Origin: Thereva unica
Lineage: Eukaryota; Arthropoda; Insecta; Diptera; Therevidae
Direction of reading: 5' to 3'
Assembly (NCBI GenBank): GCA_949987705.1
Contig: OX465282.1
Coordinates: forward strand, 97,452,070 to 97,516,069
DNA length: 64,000 bases
The notes under the pieces were generated by a model. That model saw only the letters and a list, made by a program, of their open reading frames with translations, had not been told where the DNA came from and searched no databases. Numbering within the stretch: position 1 is the first letter of the stretch; each line of letters starts with the position of its first letter. The position numbers were made by a program, and so were the translations under genes. This document shows positions 11,450-21,435 of the stretch, in pieces.

Positions 11450-12250
11450 TTGCCAGATCAGGGCAATCTCCCCTAAATTTGGGAGAATGTTAGCCCGCCA
11501 GGGGGATTTCGGGAGAAAAACCGGCAGGGGAATGCAAATTTTACGTATATTCTTGATTTAGTCGAGTCAATTTAGAAAATAATAGTTGTTCAGCGAATCC
11601 CCATTTCGCAACTACTTAACGTCGGTCGAATATATCGACTATGGATATGATACTAAAAATATGAAACTAAAGGAAGTTGCAAAAGAATAGCTTCCATTTA
11701 GAGAAAATCAGCATTTGTCCTCGAAATTATCAAGGAATGGAGCCTTCTTCATTGTTTTGAAATAAAAAATGAATGATCTACGTGTTCTGGGTGAAAGTTC
11801 TTGAAGAAGTAGATGCTGGGGATGAGCCTAGATATAACGGTATTTGCGAACTTGCAACCGTTTTGTTGTCGTTGCTATTTTCAAATGTCTCCGTTGAGAG
11901 GCTATTTTCCATTGCAAAAGTTGTTAAAGATAAGCTACGCAATAGGATGTCAATAATGACTGAATGCAATTGAATACGGTTAAAACAAACGCCAAAAACG
12001 TCTAACTTTGAGCCATCGACAATGATTATGAATCTGTTTCCTTCAGGAATGTTTCCAAAAGTGTTTTTGTTGTCGAAATCCTCGATAAACTTATCAAAAT
12101 ATCTATACATCAGTTCAGCACTGGTCACTAGATTTGACGTTTAAGTGGGCTGACCTTTTCCAAATCTTCTGACCAGTTTCAAGAGATACATACATGTGGT
12201 GTATTCGACATACATGTGGTGTATTTGCGTTCATTGAGTCTTTTTTTTCT
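11450..12250 (+). mobile_element. hAT-like remnant with C-terminal dimerisation domain
   Basis: At 11450 the sequence CAGTGTTGCCAGATCAGGGC has the look of a hAT terminal repeat. Downstream, at 11773-11973, a plus-strand frame encodes 'ICELATVLLSLLFSNVSVER' and 'LFSIAKVVKDKLRNRMS', the C-terminal dimerisation domain of hAT transposases. The catalytic core between is gone and no matching right end was found. Right boundary is approximate. A short duplication, ACATACATGTGGTGTATT, lies at about 12188-12228. Confidence 0.65.
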
Positions 12251-12371
12251 GATCTAAATTGCCCTGCTCTGGGTTGAGAATTCTCCTTTTTTTCTGCTTC
12301 ATCAAATATGTAGGACAGTTGGCAAATCGAAAACAGAAGAAATCGGAAAATAGAACCAATGCGTTCCGTTC

Positions 12372-13405
12372 CAGCGTGTCCAGCGAACCTTGAAACCTTG
12401 AAAACCTGGAAAAAGCCTGGAATTTTGAAAACCTTAAAAAAACCTGGAAAAAGCCTGGAATTTTTTCAGAAACATTGAAAATTTTAATTTTTTTATAACT
12501 TCGACACTGTAGCTGAAAATGTGGACGATAAATTGCTCGCTCCTAAACTGGCGTTTTTCGTTTTTGCCGCACCTTAGAGCCCTTCTTGACAGAATTTCAG
12601 AGTGGTCTACCACTGGCACCATTTCTACACACTGGACTGTTCGAATTGATGCGAAAATTCATGAAGCTAGTTGTCAAACCTGACGTTCTAAAAAGCACGA
12701 AATTGATGATTCGAATCGATATGAAAGATTCAAAAAATCTTGTGAGTACGAAAAATTTCGAATTGGACAATGCTACAAGACATGCCCTAAAACAGTGGAA
12801 AAAATCCCTGAGAAAGATGATGTTTGTCTGCATGAGAACATGCGAACATGTCTTGTAGCTTTGATAGCAAAACTTCAGGAGAGGTCACCGCTCAAATACG
12901 CACTTACACTTGCGATTTCTTGTCTTGATCCAGCGGTAACCCTTAGCGACAAGGATCATCAAAGGTTATCAAAATGTTTGGGACTGGTGGTTTCAAATGG
13001 CTGGATGTCAGGAATGTAAGCCGATCGAGTGAAAGAAGAATTTATTCATCTTTACAATCAAGCTGAGTTTCAAGAGAAGCTGAAGACTTTTGACAGGAAG
13101 GAAGACCGTTTGGACAAGTTTTGGATAGATGCTGTTAAGTTGTCATAGAGAGGATGTGAAAACTTCGTGCAGTTTGTGCAACGCATTCTGATTCTTTCGC
13201 ATGGAAATGCAACTGTCAAGCGAGGCTTTTCTGCCAACGCAGAATGTGTTGTTGAAAATCAAACCGAGAGAAGTTTAGTTGCTCCCTCGTAATATGAGTT
13301 AACATTATGTTTTCACTGTAAAAAACCTTGAAAATTACATTTTCTAACCTTAAAAAACCTGGAAAAAGCCTTGAATTTGAAATTCAAGTTCCGCTGGACA
13401 CCCTG
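12372..13405 (+). mobile_element. 1034-bp hAT-like element with TIRs and CGTTC duplication
   Basis: The left end CAGCGTGTCCAGCG at 12372 and the right end CGCTGGACACCCTG finishing at 13405 are inverted copies. Both sides are flanked by CGTTC (12367-12371 and 13406-13410). Subterminal DNA at each end repeats 'CCTTGAAAACCTGGAAAAAG' and 'GCCTGGAATTTT'. Inside lies a decayed plus-strand transposase. The 5-bp duplication is shorter than the 8 bp usual for hAT. Confidence 0.8.
12586..13300 (+). pseudogene. Decayed hAT-like transposase
   Basis: Plus-strand frames read 'ENMRTCLVALIAKLQERSPL', 'SCLDPAVTLSDKD' and then, past a stop, 'LKTFDRKEDRLDKFW', 'FVQRILILSHGNATVKRGFS' and 'VENQTERSLVA'. The last block is the hAT C-terminal signature (usually 'SHGNASVERGFS-N--LVEN'). 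Several stops and one frame change kill the ORF, and the N-terminal part is missing, in line with the short element that contains it. Confidence 0.8.
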
Positions 13406-14280
13406 CGTTCATTTTTAAAGGTTGGAAATTCGACATTTCCATAAACTTTCCATGAACGGAGTGGTAGCCGCAATCAACCGAACGGAACAAAGGGGGAAGC
13501 GAACTGGTAGATGATGCTACACGCATCATCATCATCTAGCATCAGCGTAGATGATGCTACACCACAATAGGGGCTGGGGTAGCTGCAACTACGCCGATTT
13601 GCGCCCAACTACCCCGACGAACGTACTACAATGAAAATGAAACGCACTTGTTATAAGAGGGGTGAAATTTGACAACGAGGTTTTAAAAAAAAATTAAAAA
13701 AATAAACAAACGAAAATATAGAGAAAAGAATATCGACTCAATCAACAGGCCTAACAACAACTAATAAGGGCTGCTAACATAATGTGTTTGTATTGCATTT
13801 TTACAATTATGTATTTATATTATTCAAGCAATATAAAACGTAGCTCGTCGAGCAAATTCTCTTGTATTATTCACACGCTCGAAAAAGTTAAGTAAATAAC
13901 TTTTCTCGATATTTAACTTTTGTGTGAGTTAACTTTTCTGAGATTCCGCTGTAATTGTATTTCGATCGAGGACCCCACACTTCTTCATAATATAATGTTC
14001 CAACAACACCTAATCATAATTGTTTCTCTTTGCTTTTAAGATTTTAAAAGTTTAATCAAATTATTGCTAAAATCCTAATAATATATCCAGTTTAATTTTA
14101 ACAAGTTGCCGAAATTGTTTGATTTCGTGCCTAAATGTAGTAATTAAAAATATAAATAATAAAAATAAATGCACAATTTATGTTCTGTTTTGGTAAATAA
14201 TTATAGCGGGGTTTATGTTAAATTTCTATATTTCAAAATAATACTAAATAAACTAAAAATTGAAATTAATAAAATTGCAG
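13406..14280. other. Intergenic or intronic AT-rich DNA
   Basis: No gene seen. A small duplication of GTAGATGATGCTACAC occurs at about 13507-13560. The right part, up to the acceptor AATAAAATTGCAG ending at 14280, is probably intron of the next feature. Confidence 0.4.
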
Positions 14281-14505
14281 GAAGATCTTAATGATTTAGA
14301 AGATGTACATGTATCTGGCGGTGGCGGCCCAGTTACTACTCAACCAATGGCTGGACAAGGTTCTGGAGCAATGCCAGTTTTTGCAATGCCACCACCACCA
14401 CAATCAGAACCGTCCAGCACAAATCCATTCAGAACGGGAGCAACCGAATCAACATCATTAAACACAACAGAACAGGCGACCTATACTCCAGGTATAACAA
14501 AGTAA
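14281..14505 (+). CDS. Terminal exon of an unrecognised gene
   Basis: A good splice acceptor (AATAAAATTGCAG) precedes an open frame starting GAAGATCTTAAT at 14281 and ending TAA at 14503-14505. The 74 codons read acidic first ('EDLNDLEDVHVSGGGG'), then Pro, Ser, Thr, Gln and Gly rich, with an NPF tripeptide ('SSTNPFRTG'), a motif bound by EH domains of endocytic proteins. Codon use and low complexity suggest a disordered C-terminal tail. The TAA is followed by about 950 bp of AT-rich 3' sequence. Upstream exons were not found in the preceding 14 kb of transposon debris. I cannot name the protein; an endocytic or vesicle-traffic role is only a guess from NPF. Confidence 0.6.
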   Translation, partial: EDLNDLEDVHVSGGGGPVTTQPMAGQGSGAMPVFAMPPPPQSEPSSTNPFRTGATESTSLNTTEQATYTPGITK

Positions 14506-15470
14506 CTCAGTCATATTATTGAGTAATATTAAAAATCCTATGGAAAATTTTTAGATATGTTTGACAAAAAATACTAGAAAATAATTTAAAAAAAAATGAG
14601 GTTGTTTGCATGCATTTATATAAAAATGGGTCCTGTTTTTATAGGTTTATCATCGCCACGACATGGATAAACTCACGAATTATTGTGATTCAATTAAACA
14701 ATATTTTCGGCCCAAAACAAAAACAAAAAAAAGTAAGCAATTTATATTACTTTTCATTCTCCTTGAAATATATAAAAAAAAAGAAACAAATGACCTTCGT
14801 ACTCGGTATTACGAATGATAATAATTGTAAGATTGCAAGCATTATGTGTCCATACAACCTAAAATATACATACTACGAAAACGTATATTAATAATAATAT
14901 AATTATAATTATAAAAACAAAAAAAAACAATTCTTAAAATTAATGTTAAGTATGAATGTTCAATAACTTCCTTTATAGTTAACTTATTTATCTTGTTAAA
15001 TACCATGTACATATACCTACACAAATAATATGAAATTGTGTTTGTTTTTCAAAATTTTTGCTGACAAAAATGATGCAGTGTTTAGGAGGATATATGTTAA
15101 TTTTATTTATTGACTTTAATAAACACAAAAAAGTATTTAAGCAGTCAAATAAAATGCTCGTATAATAATCCAACTATGTTTTAAATTTTTTTTTTTTTTT
15201 TTTTCGCTTTTGTATATCCATTTAAAAAAAAACATTTTATAATTTCCAAATCGTTCCATATCTCATGTTGTAGTTGTATACCCCTTATATTATTACCCGA
15301 GCCGCTTATAGTGCTTAGAATTCTAATCTGCACGATTTGTAAATTTTGTAAAGGTTGTACCAGTTAAAAAAAAACAAAAAAGTACGGGAACGATCTGAAT
15401 AAGTAAAGTGAGAACGTGTTAGGTTAACGAAATGTGGTAAATAAAATAAAAACTTTCCAATTAAAAATTT
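14506..15470 (+). other. Probable 3' UTR of the preceding exon
   Basis: AT-rich non-coding DNA after the stop, with a T-tract at about 15188-15205 and an AATAAAATAAAA polyadenylation-like run at about 15439-15451. No coding content. Confidence 0.4.
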
Positions 15471-15727
15471 TTGTTCTTTTATTTTATTTTTACTTAATTT
15501 GTATTCATGAAGCTGCCCTTACATCTTCTTAAAGAATGGTTAGAAAACCTCCAAAGTTAAATAGATAAAGTTGTAATATTAGATAATCGCAATGTTATTT
15601 GTGAGTTTTTGGAAATAAGAGTTTCTAGAAGTGAAAATCTACCTAAATCACATTCGATTAAAAGAGCCTCCATCGCTTAAAACAAGTTCTTCAAGTCGCC
15701 CAAATTAACGGGTTGATAATTAAATAG

Positions 15728-15890
15728 GAAAAGTGGCAGTTTGCAAGGAAATCGATCGAATTCTTAGGGCACATAATTGAGAACGGCTCGGTCAAGCCCT
15801 CCAACGAGGAGATGATATTGGCAGTGGTGAAGTGTCTGAAAAAACTTAGGTTTTACCTCTTAGAGATGGAGTTCATCATCTTCACCAGCG
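15728..15890 (+). pseudogene. gypsy/Ty3 pol fragment with internal deletion
   Basis: An open plus-strand stretch reads 'KSIEFLGHIIENGSVKPSNE' (end of the Ty3/gypsy RT domain, usual form 'EFLGHIIS--GVKP') and passes directly into 'LAVVKCLKKLRFYLLEMEFI' (start of RNase H, usual form 'AVV-A--KFR-YL-G--F'). The roughly 50-100 residues normally between are deleted without breaking the frame. It then ends. This is an old fragment with no LTR pair nearby that I can identify. Confidence 0.75.
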
Positions 15891-16503
15891 GTTTTCAAAC
15901 TGTGGGGCGCTTATAGCACAAAGAGAGGGCGTGGAAGATTTTATTTTTTTGATTTTTTGACTAATTTTTTAATTTCTACTTAAATTCTATTGTGTATTTT
16001 TTATTAGCAAAGTCGAGGAGGAAGAAGATCCGCATTGGCCAGGTGAACCGCCAGGACGCCCGAATATAGGAGAAGCGACGGAAATTGGAAACTAGCGGAA
16101 ACATAAAATAAACCGTTTTTGGATTTAGATTGTGTCGGACAGGGCTCATATATTGTCATCGAGTGAACTGACTTAGTTAAATATTAGAATAACGAGTTTT
16201 CGACTATTTCGCTCAGGCTGGACATTATTTTCTGTTTATCAAAAAAGCCCATTCAGTAGCAGTAAATCGAAGTGAAGTGAATTATGTGAAATAAATATAT
16301 AATGCGAAGATGACATGGAACCGTTACGCCAGAGTAGTAGGGCTATGCGATTATCAGCATAGTGACGTCATCGGTTATCGTCTTGGATGTGGATGTGGCC
16401 TTGTGTGTTAGTGAGCGCCATCTGCGTGCGATTGGGTGAACTTTGCTGAGTCTCGGATGAACTTTGTGAATAGGGAACTTTACTGGACATTTCTCCCGCA
16501 AGG
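15891..16503. other. Non-coding, possible LTR-element leftovers
   Basis: Contains short runs that may derive from the end of a gypsy pol or its LTR (around 16010-16110), but no paired repeat was found. The phrase 'GGTGAACTTT' and variants at 16434-16475 recur at 16978-17035. Confidence 0.3.
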
Positions 16504-16920
16504 GGCGCCAATGTATTATAACGTAAACCTGAAGTGACATTTATCTCCCTGTAACATAATAACGTATTATATAACGTAAAAAGGAGGGGAAATTTATCTG
16601 CCTGTCAGACAGTTTTTGATTATTGTGATTTTACGGTTACTCAATGATAAAACCTTATATTATAAAAAAATATGCATCCTTGTTGTGTATTTGGATGCAA
16701 TAATATTACGAGCAAAAAGTACGGAAACTATGGGAAATAGCTGTAAGCAATGCTGTTGCAAAAAGTTTAAGGGTACAAAACATTCAAGACTTTGTTCAGA
16801 TCACCTTAGATCTAAAGATTATGTTAAAGAAGGATTTGATGAATGGGTCAATAGATGAATATTATATTTTAGTTGCTTTTTCTGTTATGTTGTTCGTTTA
16901 CGTTATACTTCGGTGGCGCC
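16504..16920 (+). mobile_element. Short element with inverted ends and a THAP remnant
   Basis: GGCGCCAATGTATTATAACG at 16504 and the reverse complement of GGCGCCACCGAAGTATAACG ending at 16920 form imperfect inverted ends of about 25 bp. Between them, at about 16671-16856, is a frameshifted THAP-type zinc finger: 'HPCCVFGCNNITSKKYG', then in another frame 'SRLCSDHLRSKDY'. THAP fingers head P-superfamily transposases, so this may be a tiny deletion derivative of such an element. Confidence 0.5.
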
Positions 16921-17283
16921 ATCCGAATTTACCTTTGCGTAAGATTTCCTATTAAAATGAACTTCCATGTGCCTCGGGTGAACTTTAATGCTGGATGAGC
17001 TTTTGAACTTTGTTTCATGGTTAAACTTCAATGTGCCTCGGCTGAGCTGTGGAAATTAAGTTAAAGTTACATGTGCCTCACGCGAGGGAGGGGTCTGAGA
17101 CGTTGGTCCAGGGCCCAGAACCCTTCTGTGGCATCTCTTGGTCCACCTCCAAGTCCTTGATAGAGGAGTGGATTAAGGAATAAACCTAGCCTATTGGGAG
17201 ATAGTCGCAGGTCTTATACAAGCTAAAGACCCTTTGGTCCCTGTGCTTTGGTCTTATTTGTTGTCACAAGAAGTGAAGCTAAT
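16921..17283. other. Non-coding, no gene seen
   Basis: Contains two diverged copies of 'ATGTGCCTCGG(G/C)TGA' at about 16968 and 17030 and a GC-richer stretch at about 17080-17160. No coding content recognised. Confidence 0.3.
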
Positions 17284-17340
17284 TTTTTTATGTTACAGAC
17301 TAAAGGCTTAGGGAAAGTCTCTTTGTACTGTCGACAATCT
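17284..17340 (+). repeat. About 60-bp dispersed repeat, copy 2
   Basis: Begins with a T-run, then ATGTTACAGACTAAAGGCTT, AGGGAAAGTCTCTTTGTACT and TCGACAATCT. It matches 8641-8699 (reverse) and 29896-29956. Confidence 0.6.
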
Positions 17341-17395
17341 AATACAGCGGTGTGCTGATAGTCGATTCTTGTCTTCTGACATAAACGACAGCTTA

Positions 17396-18060
17396 TTTGG
17401 TGTGCTGACAGTCGTTTTTATTGTAGTTTTGTTGTCACTTTTGGTCGGGCTGTTTGCGTTAGTGACAAAGTAGGAAAATTTGAAAGCAAATACATATTTA
17501 TTATTTTGGAGTGTTGTTAAAGGGTAGAGATATGCTGACAAATTACACAAATGTTTGGGAAGAAATAATAACATAAATTTTTTTATTTTTCGCGTTTGCT
17601 ATCTTCATCTTCCGAACTACTAAGCCACAGCTCAGCAGAATTTAACGTCTTTAATCTCAAATTGTTTATAATTTATTAAAATTTTCGCGAAACACAAACT
17701 CAAAAACGTCTGTTCTTCAAACTAAAAATGTTTATTCCTCACAAACACTTAGCTCATACACTCTCTGACCCCTGTGCTGACAGTCGTAATTTCACTGAAA
17801 CGACAATTTCTTCAACTCAAACGACTTGTCCCGCCATCCGACTCTCAGCACCCCAACTAAAAAACGACACAACAACGACATATACATGCGACTGTCATAT
17901 AACTCGACTTTCAGCACAGGGGCCCTTATATGGTGTGCTGACAGTCGTTTTTATTGTAATTTTGTTATCACTTTTTGTTGGGCTGTTTGCGTTAGTTAAA
18001 AAGATGCAAAATTTGAAAGTGTAAGTAAAATTGTTACATTTAAACTAGAAAATACATATA
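17396..18060 (+). repeat. Direct repeat of about 100 bp flanking a MITE
   Basis: The stretch 'GTGCTGACAGTCGTTTTTAT' to 'GGGCTGTTTGCGTTAGT' occurs at about 17400-17464 and again at about 17936-17998, with similar following sequence ('AAATTTGAAAG'). A MITE copy lies between. The second copy has an open frame of about 25 residues with a hydrophobic run, but I do not believe it is a gene. Confidence 0.55.
17769..17922. mobile_element. CCCCTGTGCTGACAGTCG MITE, copy 1
   Basis: A 154-bp unit starting CCCCTGTGCTGACAGTCG and ending CGACTTTCAGCACAGGGG, an 18-bp inverted pair with one mismatch. The interior carries 'ACGACAATTTCTTCAACTCA' and 'AACGACTTG', shared with the copies at 19841 and 20081. Confidence 0.75.
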
Positions 18061-18119
18061 TGTTGTTTTGGATTGTTTAATTTTAAGTTTTTAATAATTT
18101 CAGAATAAAAATTACAAAT

Positions 18120-19188
18120 GAGGAGCGTCGGAACAAAAACCGATATATACCATTTACCACATTTTTCACAAATTAAAAAAAAGCTTGTAAATTTTTTAAT
18201 GTTACAAAAGTGGAAAATTATAGAATGTCAATTTGCAGTAAAAGTGACATCGATTGGTGTGTGAAACTTGAAGGAGGGTAGATACTTAATTTAGCGAGAT
18301 ACTTGGCGGACAAGTTTGGATATATCGGTTTTTGACACGATCATTTGGTTATATCGGTTTTTTTAAGCATTTTTATGGGAAAAATATCTCTTTTCTCAGC
18401 AATTAATTAACCGATTTTAATGATTTTGAGTGCGTTGGAAAGAGGACACCCCAACGCAACTTTTGGTACAATATGGAGCACCAGGGCTCCCGTGGAGGGG
18501 CCCCAATGCACTTTTCTGCATCGAGGTGCACTAAGTGCATTATGTTATACTAATATTAAATTAAGGTGAATGAATGTATTCTTCCCGTGTAGAGGAGAAA
18601 TTTACGAAAATTTTGAGCCATCAACCACCCCCTAACATGTATGGGGGCGGAGATATGATTTTTTTTTTGCATAAACATGCAGTTTTGTGCAGCGGTGTAC
18701 TCAAATGCACTTTTCTCAGTAATTAATTAACCAATTTTAATGATTTTGACTTTGTTGGAAAGAGGACACTCCAACGCAACTTTTGGTACAATATGGCCCC
18801 AATCACGTGAGGGTAAGGCGAAGTATTTACGAAGAGCGTTCAGATATTTTTTGGGAATCGATTTAATAAAAGAATAGAAAAATAGATTAAGCTTCTTTGT
18901 AAACGTGTACCTAATCGGAATTTGAACCGACCATTGTTGAATTGTGTAAAACTTAATAAGAATTATCGGTTTTTAATCCAACAACAAGAACCTGTTGAAT
19001 TTAAAAATTTATTTGTCGGGTTTTGATCTGACCACAGTATTTTGATATTTTTTTTAAGATGGATGTAACTGTTTTTTAATTGATTTCTTTCCTTAAGGGT
19101 GTATAATTAAACATTTTGTAACAGAAAAAAATGAAAAAAAAAAATATGTCCAAAATGCGACATATCGGGTTTTGTTCCGACGCTCCTC
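18120..19188. mobile_element. 1069-bp non-autonomous DNA element, AAAT duplication
   Basis: GAGGAGCGTCGGAACAAAAA starts at 18120 and its reverse complement ends at 19188. Each side is flanked by AAAT (18116-18119 and 19189-19192). The inverted ends match over about 28 bp. The interior has no coding frame worth the name. It does contain an 85-bp direct repeat (18394-18480 and 18713-18797; 'GTTGGAAAGAGGACAC' and 'CAACGCAACTTTTGGTACAA') and repeated 'ATATCGGTTTTT' motifs. Superfamily not assigned. Confidence 0.8.
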
Positions 19189-19240
19189 AAATAGAAAACA
19201 ATTCGAAACATTAGTTCGAATTTTAGAAAACCATCCAGAT
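19189..19240. other. Spacer between two mobile elements
   Basis: Short AT-rich spacer; nothing recognised. Confidence 0.4.
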
Positions 19241-19465
19241 GGTTCTAGCCAAACAGGCCCTTGACTGGAATCCGCAAGGATCCCGTCGAGTCGGAAGACC
19301 TTGAACAACTTGGAGGAGAACCCTACTAGCAGAAGCCGCAACAACTGGGAGATCCTGGTTGGAGCTGAGAACTGTCGCGCAAAACAGAATCCGCTGGAGG
19401 GCAACTGTTTCCGCCCTATGTCCCATGAGGGATTAAAGGAGCGCAATGATGATGACGATCCAGAT
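19241..19465 (+). pseudogene. RTE family A, 3' terminal fragment
   Basis: Matches the last 200 bp of the family A ORF at 61550-61748: 'AKQALDWNPQGSRRVGRP', 'TTWRRTLLAEAATTGRSW' and 'WRATVSALCPMRD' followed by the stop and then ATGATGATGACGATCC. One in-frame TGA replaces the Arg codon after VGRP. It is a heavily 5'-truncated copy, the usual outcome of incomplete reverse transcription at insertion. Confidence 0.85.
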
Positions 19466-19840
19466 GTGGTTAAAGGGCAGAGATATGCTTGAATCGCCTG
19501 GCACCAAATTACAAAAATTTTCGGGAAGAAATAACTTAATAATTAAATAATTTAGGTCCACCCGTACGTGATCTATTTAGGTTGGCAAAAGGTAATGTGG
19601 TAAATATGTACAAAAAATGTATGCGCTATATTTGTACAAGGGAAATTAATGGAACTGGCCCAACAAATTAAAATATATTTTCCCTATTGAGGAGTCTGTC
19701 GCCAGTTCACTGTCATTAGACAGAACAGTAAACTGTCCCGGAAGAATTTTCGGACTTCCATTGCAAAATTTTACCGAAATGGATGAAAGTTCAAACTCAA
19801 AAATGTTTATTCCTAACGAAACACAAAAAATTCAACTTAG

Positions 19841-19984
19841 CTGTGCTGACAGTCTTAATTTGACTAAAACGACAATTTCTTCAACTCAAACGACTTGCAC
19901 GGCACTCGATTCTCAGCACACCAACTAAAAAACGAGACGACATCTACATGCGATTGTCTTATGACTCGACTTTCAGCACAGGGG
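19841..19984. mobile_element. CCCCTGTGCTGACAGTCG MITE, copy 2
   Basis: 144 bp from CTGTGCTGACAGTCTTAATT to CGACTTTCAGCACAGGGG, with the same interior as the 17769 copy ('AACGACAATTTCTTCAACTC'). Confidence 0.7.
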
Positions 19985-20080
19985 CTGTCGTTTGCGTTGA
20001 AGAAAGGGATCCTTCAGTCGAATCACGACTTTCAGTACAGAGGGGGGCCCAAACCCAACTTAGCATTTCCACTCTAGGCT

Positions 20081-20169
20081 CCTGTGCTAATGTCGTAATT
20101 CGACTAAAACGTCACTTTCTTCAACTCAAAAGACTTGTGACGAAACATGACTCGACTTTCAGCGCAGGG
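20081..20169. mobile_element. CCCCTGTGCTGACAGTCG MITE, shortened copy 3
   Basis: 89 bp from CCTGTGCTAATGTCGTAATT to CGACTTTCAGCGCAGGG. The middle third found in copies 1 and 2 is missing. Confidence 0.65.
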
Positions 20170-20439
20170 ACCTATGCCTCATGTCGACTGTTTAAGCCAA
20201 TGGTTTCCAAACATTATGATACTGCGGCCCCCTGCTACAAAAATAAATCCTTGTTGCCCCCATAAAATATGAAAATTTGCATACTAGATGGAGTGCGCCA
20301 TCTAGACTTTCGGAATTTCAACATTGAATAACTGGGCATTTTTAACCGATTTTGACAAATGAGCAAGATTTATTTAGGATATTCTCTACCTTTTATGTCG
20401 ATTAAATGACACCTCCAGTCGATGTGAAAACAGCAGCTG

Positions 20440-20795
20440 TTTTCGGGCGTTATAGCAGCTACTTCGGCTGGTATGTTAGCTTTGAGTTCGTCAATGGTCT
20501 TGCTGGCATAAACTTGACTTTTACCAGAACTTCATGGTAATGGCTGCGGTGTGGCCGTCTTGTTGAAAAAAGGTTGGTCAGATCTTTTTCACCCGTTTTC
20601 GGACCCACAAAGTGCACCAACATGCAATGATAACGTGCACCGTCGCCGTTTTCTCGAACTTGAAAGAAAAATGGTCCGATGATGGTTTTTGAGCACACTT
20701 CGGCCCAAACAGTAACTTTCTCATGGTGCAGTGGTGTTTCATATCATGAACGACGTGTGGGTCTTCACGATTGTTTTCAATGTAAAACACTACAA
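20440..20795 (-). pseudogene. Tc1/mariner-type transposase fragment
   Basis: Minus-strand frames show 'NREDPHVVHDMKHHCTMR' at the higher coordinates, then 'KVTVWAEVCSKTIIGPFFF' (usual form 'W-G----GIIGPFFFE') and 'GDGARYHCMLVHFV' (usual form 'G-RY--ML--F'). The following 'QDGA--H' block is present only in a shifted frame. This is the catalytic-domain start of a common insect Tc1/mariner lineage, inactivated by indels and truncated on both sides. Confidence 0.75.
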
Positions 20796-20797
20796 AG

Positions 20798-21435
20798 AAG
20801 TTCGACAGAAAATGAAATCGGACCGGACGCTGTATCAGACAATCCAGCGGTTAGGCGACAAAACAACATCAAAAAATCGGATGAAATTTTCGAGATTCCC
20901 CATGAGCGCCTGCAGCGGGGGAGAGAATTCTTCCACAAGCTGAACAACCATTACGCCACAATCCAGCACCGGAACCGCCGATTATCGAATAACCGACGAA
21001 TCAGTTTCTCGATACCGAACCGACAATTATCGAGGTAAAGACGGCAATAAAATCGCTGAAAAATGGAAAAGCGCCGGGAATAGACCAATTAACCGCCGAG
21101 ATGATCAAAGCCGGAGGTGATGTCTTATCACAAGGAATTCATGTCCTCATAACACACATATGGCATTCGGATCGTGTTCCGTCGGCGTGAAAGAAAGCGC
21201 TCGTCCCAATTTTGAAGAAGGGCGACAGTCGGGAATGCAAGAACTATCGCGGTATTAATCTCTTATGGATCTGAAACGTGGACACTACTTAAACCGGACG
21301 TTAAGAAGCTCGAGGTCTTCCAAATGCGATGCTTGTGGCAGATCCTCGGTGTCACAAAAACTTCTCTGGCGAGACCGTATCCGTTGCGCGGACATCCCGC
21401 TCGGACCGCCAGCTAAAGGGTGAAAGAAGAAGAAG
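20798..21435 (+). mobile_element. RTE family C, internally deleted copy
   Basis: Starts in the linker ('VRQKMKSDR'), continues through 'LGDKTTSKNRM' and 'AIKSLKNGKAPGIDQLTAEM', 'KKGDSRECKNYRGINL', and then jumps to the C-terminal block 'YGSETWTLLKPDVKKLEVFQ'. It ends at the family's typical AAAGGGTGAAAGAAGAAGAA tail. The jump at about 21250 removes the whole RT palm. Related copies are at 26497 and 36435. Confidence 0.8.

Noticed and set aside
17728..18024. 98-codon frame with a C-terminal hydrophobic helix, resembling a small membrane protein
   Set aside because: It consists of the MITE at 17769-17922 plus a direct repeat also found without the frame at 17400-17464.
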